A stretch of DNA of 64,000 nucleotides from Channa striata. Taxonomy: Eukaryota > Chordata > Actinopteri > Anabantiformes > Channidae. Position numbers and translations under genes: made by a program. The notes beneath the pieces are model-generated. The model saw nothing but the letters and a program-made list of their open reading frames with translations, was not told where the DNA came from and made no database searches. Each line of letters begins with the position of its first letter. Within the stretch, counting starts at the first letter, position 1. Location: positions 17,315,354 through 17,379,353 of the forward strand of contig CM065188.1 in NCBI GenBank assembly GCA_033026295.1. Direction: 5' to 3'. Positions 1-11,000 of this stretch are shown here, piece by piece.

Positions 1-289
1 GATGCGTTGTTTTTTTTTTATATTGTGTAACCTTTTGTTTTATAGTTGTACGACATAGTTCTGACTGGCACCCCATTTTTTTTCTCCTGTTATGGTCGAA
101 CCAGTTACAGTGCACTGGACTTAAGAGTCCAGACTTGAATATCCCTGTGACATAAAAAGACATAAAAGATGGCCCAAGTTTAAAGAAGAACTCTGGAATG
201 TGCTAAATGAAGCCTGGTATAATCTACCAGACGATTACACAGGAAATCTTCCAGACAGTCTCAACAACACAATTTACAAGGTTCTCAGT

Positions 290-905
290 GCAAAAGGTCA
301 CATTAAACACTGACTTTTTTTCAGTTTCAGTTCTGTTCCCGGCCTCAACAGTACACCACAGCATAGACGAGAACACTGGCTACACTGGTTGAAGATCAGG
401 AGACATTTGCAGCAGATCTTGAAGGTCCACAGACTCCTCAGGAAATAGTCTCTACTCTGTCCTTTCCTGTACAGGGAGTAAGTGTTTGCTATCCAGCCGA
501 GTTTGTCATCCAAATGGAGTTCCGGGTACTTGCAGATCCTGATGACCTCCACATTGACCCCTCCCCCTCACTGGAGATTAGTTGAAGGGTGTAGCCTGGG
601 TCTCTGGAAGTCCACGGGTCTTGGAAATGTTCAGAAGCAAAAGGTTAGACCTGCACCACACCTTCTTCCACCAGGCTCCTGTATCACCCCCCCGTCCATC
701 CCAGATACACCCTACAATTACAGCGTCATCTGAGAACTTCTGCATGTGGCATAACTCGTAGCCAAAGTTTGAAGTGTACATGGTGAAAAGGACAGGAGCG
801 AGAACAGTCCCCTGTACTTCTGATGATAGTGCCAGTCTCCAATCCTTATGATGTACCCTGAGATCCAGGTGACCTGGTGTCCACCCCATTTCTGACAGTT
901 CATCT
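290..905 (-). mobile_element. Degenerate non-LTR retrotransposon (LINE) reverse-transcriptase fragment
   Basis: Two minus-strand open stretches, 578-889 and 298-552, follow one another in the order of a LINE reverse transcriptase. The first has the palm block with GTVLAPVLFTMYTSNF and a degraded catalytic motif (FSDDAVIVG), followed by LLLNISKTRG. The second has the thumb-like block with YPELHLDDKLGW and KGQSRDYFLR. A frame change between them and missing 5' parts show that it is a dead fragment. It resembles fish Rex1/CR1-type elements, but the clade is inferred from memory of the family. It lies downstream of the last exon of NLR gene A and is in the same orientation. Confidence 0.75.
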
Positions 906-1486
906 CTCAGCAGGAGATAAACTTCAGGTTTTTTTTAAAGGCAATGGAGAAATTTAAAAAAAAAAATATATAAAAAATTTACAATTAAAAAGAGCACTCC
1001 ACACAGCAGCACTGCCCTTTGCCAGGTTGGAGTAGGTAGGAATGGCTTCACACACGCACCCACTCTCTCCCTTTACTCAAACTGCAGCCAGTGCAGAGAC
1101 TGGCAGACCTGAGATCTGAGAAGATGAAGAAACCACCGTTCCAGAGCCTTCATGACATGGCTAGTCTAGACAACTGGGCTGTAGGTATTCAGGCATTAGG
1201 GCGTGTGTGTTCCTCAGGAAAGTTCTTTGGTTCAGAGAGGTAACTCTTGGAAACTCTAGGACAGTGTTGGAATGGTTCGCACTGCCACCTCACAGTGACG
1301 ATAGGAGTTTGAACTGTGCACCTGTAGCTTTGTTCTCCCTGTGCGTGCGATGGTTTCCTGGAAGGGTTTTCTCCAGGTGCTCTGGTTTAGTCTCAAAGTC
1401 CAATGACATGCAAATTAATTGTTCAGTAAATGGTTTAAGCCAATAATTTCCAAAGTTTTAAGTTATATATTTATATTCTGAGGCAA

Positions 1487-2097
1487 CTACACACATTTCT
1501 TAGGTTTCTTACGATCCTTTTTCCTGTGCAGTGCCTCTTGTTCATCTCTGTAATTTGATGGCCTCTTTAAACTCCATGGAGACAAAGACAGTGAGGAACC
1601 ATTCCTAAGCCCGAACCCAGGATACAGACGATCGGTGAACGTGTGGTTGAAGGTGTGGAGGCGGATCAGTTCATCAGAGCAGATCATGTAGAAGGACAGA
1701 GAGCCAGCAGGACAGTCCACATACACTGCGACTCTGTTAGAGACTGGGGAGGACAGGAGGAGCTCTGTTCTTTTGTTACCGTGACTGACAGAGTAACCGT
1801 CGTCATCCGAGCAGCACAGAGACCAGGACTGATCTGTAAATCCAAACCTGCAGCCAAAACTGCGTCCTTTCCTTCGGATTCCTCTGTAAGTCACTGCTAT
1901 GGAAACATTTCCTTTCCACTCGACCTCCCAGTACGAGCGACCAGTCAGAGCCTCTGTGCACAGCAGCTGATGCCAGTAGTCGAATCTGTCTGGATGATTC
2001 GGATATGGCTGCTTGTTTTTCACCGAGGTCACCGCTGTGACAGACACGTGGAGATTTTTGTGTGCCGTGTTTGGATCCACTGTTAGTTTACAGAACC
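1487..2097 (-). CDS. NLR gene A terminal exon: PRY-SPRY (B30.2) domain
   Basis: This is the last coding exon, about 203 codons. It follows a pyrimidine-rich acceptor (ctctctctatcag on the minus strand) and ends with TAG at 1489-1487. PRY landmarks are [29 protein letters not shown] and [13 protein letters not shown] landmarks are [32 protein letters not shown] and the final SLSPW. In TRIM and fish NLR-C proteins this domain is the presumed ligand-binding module. The exon needs a preceding phase-1 junction, which the 47-nt linker exon at 4932-4886 supplies. The last 20 or so residues are lysine/arginine-rich. Confidence 0.93.
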
Positions 2098-5000
2098 CTG
2101 ATAGAGAGAGAGAGAAACACAGCACAGCAATAATTTAGTTTTAGTAATTTAATGAGAAAGATCTAAGAATGCGCCGCAGATGGCAGCCTCGGCACTCTGC
2201 TCTTTAGTACCCTCTGCTTTTTTGTTGTTTTTGTTTTATTTCATGCTGCCCCACACGGCCACATGGATAACCAGTTGTAGGGAGGCACTCCTGAACTTCG
2301 GACAGACATCTCTTGGGAAAGTTTCTACAGTTTTTAAACGAATCAGAAATTTTTGAGGGATTCTTATTGGGGCGCAGCGGCTCTCTATCAGATCTACAGG
2401 AAGCGCAGACGAGGGAAGCACGCGGGTCGTTAGACTGAGACGGGGTTCACGCGCACCGCTCCCATCAATACATCTGGCTAAGGTGCGGTCCCTAGTAAAT
2501 AAGATGGACGAGCTTCTGCTTCTTAACACACAAAACAAGGACTTAAATAGATCCGCCGCCCTGTGCTTCACTGAAACCTGGCTCAGTGAGAATATCCCGG
2601 ATAGTGCTCTACACCTGCCTGGCTTCCAGCTGCTCCGTACGGATCGAGTCACAGAACTTTCCGGGAAAACATGGGGAGGCAGAACTTGCTTTTATATTGA
2701 AGAAGGTTGGTGTACAGCTGTCACAGTGTTGAAGTTCTGCAGTCCCCACTTTGAGTGTTTTTTTTTATCAACTATGTCCCTTTTACTCACTGCAGGGAGT
2801 TTGCCCCGTTCGTCCTGGTCGGCGTTTACGTTCCACCTCAGGCCTGTGTACCAACAGCGTTACAGAACCTGGCTGACCACATAACGGACGTGGAAAGGAA
2901 ACATTCAGACTCCCTGCTCGTCATCACGGGTGATTTTAACAGAGCAAATCTGAGCCAGGAACTCCACAGATCCAGGCAGCATGTGAAGGACTCTCGTCTG
3001 CTTCACCTCATCTCGACTTACAGGCAGAAATCAAAAACCTCTATCCTGAGGTCAGGATGTTGAAAAGGTGGACGGAGAAGTCAAAACTGGAGTTGCAGGG
3101 CTGCTGTGACTGCACTGTCACTGGGAGAAGCGGCAGCCAGAGACATTCATGAACTCACTGACACCAACATCTTACATCAGTTTTTGAGAGGACATGCACG
3201 TACAGACAAAAACTGTGCTCACATTTAACAACAACAAGCCATGGTTCTCAACACACCTAAGGAGGCTGCGCCAGGCCAAGGAAGAGGCCTACAGAGGTGG
3301 GGACAGGACCCTGTTCAGGCAGGCCAGAAACAGACTGACAAAGGAGATCAAGGCAGCAAAAAGGGGCTACGGTGAGAAGCTGCAAAACAGTTTAACAACA
3401 AACGATCCTGCGTCAGTCTGGAAAAGTCTGCAGCACATCACCCAATACAGGAAACCTTCTCCACACCCTGAGGCTAGCAAACGTCTGGCAGACGACCTTA
3501 ACAACTTTTATTGCCGGTTTGAAAACAACCATTTTACACCTCCTGACCACACAATAGGTTTACCCGCACCCCCCACCATTCTCACCACGTACTGGCACTG
3601 AAGATCTGTGAAGGAGACATCTGGCCTCTCCTTCAGAGGCAGAAAACTAGGAAGGCTCCAGGACCTGACTGTGTGTCCCCAACCTGTCTGAGAGTCTGCG
3701 CTGATCAGCTGGTGTCGATCTTCACTCAGATCTTCAACCGTTCCCTGCAGCAGTGTAAAGTGCCCAACTGCTTCAGACAGTCCTCCATCGTGCCGCTGCC
3801 AAAGAAGTCCACCATCACCAGTCTGAAAGACTACAGGCCTGTTGTTCTGATGCCTGTGGTCATGAAGTCGTTTGAGAGGCTGGTGCTGAACCACCTGAAG
3901 GACATCACAGAACCCCTGCAGTTTTCCCCTGGATCGCCCTGGTACGTATGTCAGGATTTTGTTTGTGGACTTCAGTTTAGCTTTTAATACCCTTATCCCT
4001 AGAATACTACACCACAAGCTGACCCAGATCACTGTACCTGCTGCCACATGTGAGTGGATCAGCAGGTTCCTGACTGACAGGAGGCAGCAGGTGAGGCTGG
4101 GTAGCATCACATCTGTCACCTGCACCATCAGCACCGGTGGACCACAGGGGTGTGTCCTCTCCCCACACACTAACGACTATACCTCAGGGGACCCATCTGT
4201 GAAAAACCCTGAAATATGCCCATGACATGTGATTGGGCTGAACCAGGACGGTGATGACTCTGCGTACAGGCGGGAAGTGGAGGAGCTGGCCCAGTGGTTC
4301 AGTCAGAACCACCTAGAGCTCAACACGCTCAAGATTGGGGAGATGATGGTGGACTTTAGGTGGAACCAACTGCCCCCCTCCTCGTCTACAACAACACAGT
4401 GTTTATTATGGACTCATTCAGGTTGCAGGATCCACAATCTCCCAGGACCTGAAGTGGTCCCCCCACGTAGTCAGTTTATTCCCCCAGGCTATGTCTGAGC
4501 TGAACTTTCAGTGCAATAACCCTGCGATTGTGACAGTGTGAATTACGTTTTTTTACAGTGTTCAATTTCTATGTTTCGACGTTGTACCATATCTACTGTC
4601 TAAATGTATCTGATAATTCATGCAAAATAATTGTTACTAGAGAGTACCAAGAGACAGAGAAAGACCGAATTCAATGCAAATCCAGTGCTTGTCTTGTACA
4701 AACTTAGCGAATAAAGTTGATTCTTATTCTTTGTCATCCAACACTCCTGGTGAGTTTGTGTTGTCAGTATTACCTGACACTTAAACGAACCAATCCACAG
4801 CTGAAAATATCGTCCTTACAAAGATCCTGATTTAAATGGAACATGTGCTGCCTTGTGTCATAAATCAGAGTGAATATCCACTTACACCTTCTGTGACCAT
4901 GTTTCAGCCTCTGCTCCCCACAATGTTCCAGCCTAGAGAAACAAGCAAAGTCACGAGAGACACACGTGTTGGGTTTTAAGAAACAACTGCACTACACATC

Positions 5001-8000
5001 AAACCACACACTGTACTTTCACTGACTGTCCTGTTTTAGAAATGTCTTATTGTCCCAGTGAACGAAGCCTGTTGTGTTAATCTTCTGAATCTGTGATTAT
5101 CATCATGAGCTTTAGATACAGTTCAGTTAGTCACCACAAAGTGCTCTGCACTGTCCCGTAGCTGTCTGTCCATACCTTGTGTCCAGTCTACAGTCCAGTC
5201 CAGCAGACAGAAGCTGGAATCCAGAGTCTCCTGGACAATTGTAGCTCAGGTCCAGCAGTTTCAGATGGAGGGGGTTGGATCTGAGAGCGGAGGCCAGAGA
5301 AGCACAACCTTCCCCTGTGACCAGACAACCTGAAATCCTGGAAACACACACACACACAAAAACAGAATGTGTAACTTAAAGAGGTCATATTTTGCATAAA
5401 TTAGAGAGGATATTTTAGCCATCCTCTGTAATGACATACGTTTGTATGATTTTCATTTTAAGAATGTGCTCATTTTGGCCATGCTATTTAAATGGGTAAG
5501 AAAAATAATGGCTTGAGGAAAAACTGCTGATTTCAAGCAGTGTGAAAACTATAGCCTTTCAGGCCTTGAAAACACAACATTAAGATTCAATTATTTTTGG
5601 GGATTTCCAGCACCCGTACGAACCCTGTACCCACAAGTCCACTATTATCTGATTGGCCAGTTTGCAAAAGGCTTCCTGCATGTCTGACTGCTTCAGGTCA
5701 GTTCCTTTATACCCCTGGCTAGCTCGCTTCAAAGCACAGTTTTAGGTCAATAATACTTAGCTGAAGGACGACTCCTAACATCACTGCACAAAATAATTAC
5801 CAACTGAGCCATGGCAGCTCTTACAACCATGAATTTTGTAATGAAAACTCAAACAGTGGTCCTTCTATGGACGTCCGGGAAAAAAAAAAAAAAAAAGATT
5901 ACACCCAAGCCAAAGGTGCAGAGTAAAAGTCTGACTTTTCCTTTACAGCAAGCATGTAGACACACAAATGTCTTTATGTCTTTGTCTATGTGTAATTATT
6001 GACACCTAAATTTACAAAGGTTAAACATTACATTACAACAGATTATGAAAAGCATAGTCTAGCCTCTAGCAGTGGAGGCAACTTAGTGTTTTAGTGCCTA
6101 CATGGGGATTGTTAAAATATTTAATTACCTTAATTGACGCTAAATGGTAAAGTTTGACATTTATTTATGATCTTCCTATTTTGGTATGAACTGAACTGAC
6201 AGTTGTTTTCTGACCTGAGAGTTTCCAGGGTGCAGTGTTGACTCTGTAGTCCAGCTGACAGGAGCTTCACTCCAGAATCCTGCAGGTCATTGTTGCTCAG
6301 GTCCAGCTCTTTCAGACTACAGGTCTTGGAGCTGAGGACTGAGGCCAGAGCTTCACAGCTTCTCTCGGACAGATTACAGCTACTCAGCCTAAAAAAACAA
6401 ACAAAAAAAGACTCAAAGCATATATAGTACAGAACTACATCTGTGCTTTGGTAGGTTCTACTGTCATAGAAACAGACTGTTGCTACTGCTGAAAATTTAA
6501 ATTCAAATGTAGCACAATATATTACACAATAAAATAAGCTCACGGGGTTTACTATGGTTCACTTTTACAGTACTGATCTAAGAAAATAGTTGCACATTAC
6601 TAATTACTTTGGTGAGCTTTCCAGTCCATCTACGCTGACAAAGGTGCAAAGGGTGGTCACACCAAATATTGATTGGATTTTGATTTCTCTTTTGCTCATT
6701 CACTGCAGTTTGTTCATTTATGAAAATAAATGTTGAACACTTCCGTTTTTGAAAGCATTCTTTGTTTACAGCATTACACACCCGCCTAAAACTTTTGCAC
6801 AATGCTGTACATCATAACATATGCACTACATGCACTGTGAGGTAATTTCTTTATTGTCCCCAAACTGTCCCAGGTACCAAATCTGTGTGTACTGTTAATT
6901 TCTGGGCCAACCTGTGATGCCCAACCTACGAACAGCCCACCCCTACGTTCCTCCTATATAAAAAAAAACAATGCTGAATATCAACTTTTGACAACCAAAA
7001 CAAGGCAGGGTCTCTCATTGGCATTTTCATTTTTAAACAGTGGCTTCCTTAAATCTCTACACCAAAAAATAGTGGGATAAATCCTTCACCACATAAAGAT
7101 CACAGGCAGGAATACCTCTAAATATGCCTACTTCAACTGCTAGTAGTAGCGTCCTTAACTAAGCTCACAAAGAATTTACACATGCTTCGTTTTTCAACAA
7201 TCGTTAATATTGGTATTCAATATTGAATATAATATTGAATATTTATCAAACAACAATTCCAGCCTGCCACTGTGACATCGAAATAATGTGTGAGCGCTTT
7301 TACCATGCCCATACCTAAGCATGTCCAGTTTACAGTGGGACTCCTTCAGTCCATCACACAGCTGCTTCACTCCCGCGTCTCCAGGATGATTGTAGCTCAG
7401 GTCCAGGCCTTTCAGAGGGGAAGGATTACTTCTCAGAGCTGTGGCAAGAGAAGCACAACCCTCCTCATTGAAATGGCAGCCTGAAAGCCTAAAAACACAC
7501 ACACGCAAACTGTGAAAATCCTTCAGAATTTCACCAGTCTTGGTGTCAAGATTTGATTAAAACACAATATAACTGTCAGTTAAATTTGCAGTGTGTAAGA
7601 TATAGAAGGCCCCATTATCAGCAAATGAATCTAGTGTTCACGATTTTATTTTGGCAAGTGTATAACGACTACGATAAGTTGCATTTTCTTAAGCTCACAA
7701 TGGTTCTTTATTTTGTATTTACACGTAGGAGGTCATGATATTTCTACATTAACTAATAAACGATCCCAACATTCGAAAGAGAGGGAATTTTATGTCTGCA
7801 TGTTGAAGCAGCAGCTTGGTGACACTATAGCACGTCTTTGTTGTCTAGAAATAATCTACTTTATTAAATCATTTTGAAAAGTACAGGTAACATATTATTG
7901 TGAAGCAGCCATGGGAAGTAATCTCATGTCACATTTGAAAATGGAGGGGTGGGGCTGCATCCTGCATCCTCACTGCTAGATGCCACTCAATCCTACACTC

Positions 8001-11000
8001 TGCATCTTTAAGTAAGTTGATCTATATGACGGTCTGTTGGAGAAAACGTCCTGAGAAATGCGTGTAAGAGTATTAAACTTCTTCATTTGAAGAAAGTTAC
8101 CTGCAATAATCCAAAGGCATGTTATGATGTTTTCAGATACAAATAATGTAGTCATTTATAAAATAAGTGCATTTTACTGAAGGTAAAATCTTATATTATG
8201 CATTATTAATACAGTCTGTCATCCATCTTTCTGCAAAACGGCATTTAAATAGTGATCTACTGACAAATATTTGTCTTCTCACCTGAGGGTTTCCAGATTA
8301 CAGCGATGACTCTTCAGTCCATCAGACAGCAGTTTCACTCCTGTATCCTCAAGGTCGTTATTACTCAGGTCCAGCTCTCTCAGGCTGGAGGATGGGGACA
8401 TTAGCACTGAGGCCAAATCTTCACAGCTTCTGTGTGACAGGCTACAGTTGCTAAGCCTTTAAAAAGGGGGCAAACAACAACATGAAAAAACAGGCACTAA
8501 AATAGTAATAAAATTTGTACAACACAACCTCTGTGAGATTCATATTTAAAAAGAAATAAAGCTGATTGTGTTAAAATTAACATAGTTCAACTTTGAGCCA
8601 AGACAAACATTTTGAGGATGTCTCAACTTGTTTGCATTAGTTCCCAGCTTCTTCTTCAACAACTGGCTAAAACAAGTGAACCTCGTTAACAAAAACTTGT
8701 CCCTCCTTGTCCTGCAAATCTGCAAAGCATGAGAAACAAAGGAAGGAAGTATGTCTGGAGGTACAAAGGTCCAACTACCCAAGTCTCTGGAGTTTGCAGT
8801 TGGGATCTTTCAGGCCATCAGAGAGCAGGCGCATTCCAGAGTCCTGCAGTTCATTTCTGCTGAGGTCTAACTCCTCCAGAACAGAAGACCTCAAATGAAG
8901 AACCGATGAAATACACTCGCAGCATCTGTCAGTGAGGTTACAGTCACTTAACCTAAAGTGGAAAAACAAAACATGACATTTATTGGAAGCACTTTTGATT
9001 GTCCTTCTTCAGAGAAATGTCTTTTTTGCACCAAATACTCACAAAGCTTTCTTTGATAATTTGAACACAGGAACCAGCCTCCCCAGAGCTTCGTCTGATC
9101 GTGAGTATTTCTTCAGGTCAAACAAGTTCAAGTCTTTACCAGAAACAAGCAGCACAAAGGCCAGAGCTGAGAAGTGTGAAGGCGAAGCTTTGCTCACGTC
9201 TCCTGAGCTCTGGTACTTTTGGACCTGTTCTACCAGAGACTGATCGCCCAGCTCATTTAAGCAGTAGAACAGATTGATGCTCTTCTCGTAGTAGGAAAGT
9301 TTCTTGATCTTCGTGTGAATGTACTTGATTGTCTGCTGGTTGCTCTCCAGAAAACTTCTCTTAAACCCAAACCATTGATGTAGAAGTGTCTGACTCTTCT
9401 CCTGGGACAGACCAAGAAGGAAGCGTAGAAACATGTCCCATTGTCCGTGCTCGGAGGCCAATGCCATATCTACTGCAGTCTTGTGGAGGTGGAATGAGTC
9501 TTTCTGTGATCTACTTCTCCTTGAGTGAATCAGATTTTCTCCACAATCTATGAAGACCTCTAACACATACAAAGCTGCAAGAAACTCTTGAACAGTCAAA
9601 TGTATGAAAGAGTAGCTCTCCCGTCTGTGGAGACCAGATTCTTTTCTTATGATCTTTGTACAGACTCCTGAACAAATGGAAGTATTCTCCAGATCAATGT
9701 CACAGTCTTTCAGATCATCCTCATAGAAGATTATGTTGCCCTTCTGTAGCTGTTCAAATGCCAGCCTTCCCAGTTTCATAATCTCACCTTGGTTAACGTC
9801 CGGAAAATCCTTCTGCTGTTTCCGTTTTGTCTGGACGATGAGGAAGTGTGTGTACATTTCAGTCACGGTCTTTGGCAGCTCACTGTCTTCAGTGTGTGTG
9901 AGGAGACTCTGGAGAGCTGTGGCTAAAATCCAACAGAAAACTGGGATGTGACACATAATGTACAGACTCCTCAGTGGCTTTGACTGAAGGTGATTCAAGA
10001 TCCTCTGAGCTATGTCCCTGTCACTGATGGTCTTTTTGAAGTATTCGTCCTTCTGCTCATCATTAAAACCTCGTACCTCGGTCACTCTGTTGATGAACTC
10101 GGGAGGAATCTTACTGGCTGCAGCCGGTCTACTTGTGATCCAGACTGAGGCTTTGTGCAGCAGTTTCCCTTCGATTAAATTGGTTATTAGGGCGTCTACA
10201 GATGTTTTCTTTGTAACACTGCGGCACGTCTCATTATTCTCAAAGTCCAGTGGGAGTTGGCTTTCATCCAGGCCATCAAAGATGAACAAAACCTTTAAAT
10301 CTTTGTAGTCTGATTTTTCCAAATCGCTCGCTTCATCAAAATGGTGACAAATTAATTCCATCAGATTTACTTTGTCTTTGATTAAATTCAAGTCCCTGAA
10401 TGTGATTGGAAATATGAGCTGAAAGTTGTGGTTGGCTGTTCCCTTTGCCCAGTCACGAGTGAATTTCTGCACAGCCACAGTTTTCCCAATGCCAGCGATT
10501 CCCTTAGTCAGAACTCTCTGGGGAGGGGTCTCTCCCTTTGATAAAGGCTCAAAAATGTCGTTCAGGTGGATTTTCCTCTCCTCACTTGTACATTTTGTAC
10601 ATTCCAATTCAATCACTTCATGCTCACTGTTCACCTGCCCACTGCCTCCTTCTGTGATGTAAAGCTCTGTGTAGATCTGCTCTAGACGAGTCGAAGATCC
10701 AGCTCCCTTTGTTCCTTGAAACAGATCCTTTGTTTTATCCCGAAGGTATTCTTTAAGTTCATCTTGGCACTTTGGGATGTTTCCTGGAAGAGAAAAGTTT
10801 ATTAAAAATTATACTAGACTAACTATACTACAACTAGAGAAAGTAACACATAGGGAGTCGACAGTTCTGCTGGGGGATTTTAAAGCCCACATGGGCAATG
10901 ATTGAAAAACCTGGAGGGGAGTGATTGGGAGGAACGGCCTGTCTGATCTGAACCCAAGTGGTGCTTTGTTCTTGGACTCCTGTGCTAGTCATGGTTTGGC

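Noticed and set aside
2236..2652. Minus-strand 138-codon frame
   Set aside because: Shadow of the LINE endonuclease region, which reads correctly on the plus strand.
10012..10308. Plus-strand 98-codon frame, repeated exactly at 23158-23454
   Set aside because: It is the antisense shadow of the NLR NACHT exons; the exact repeat reflects the near-identical tract, not a separate gene.
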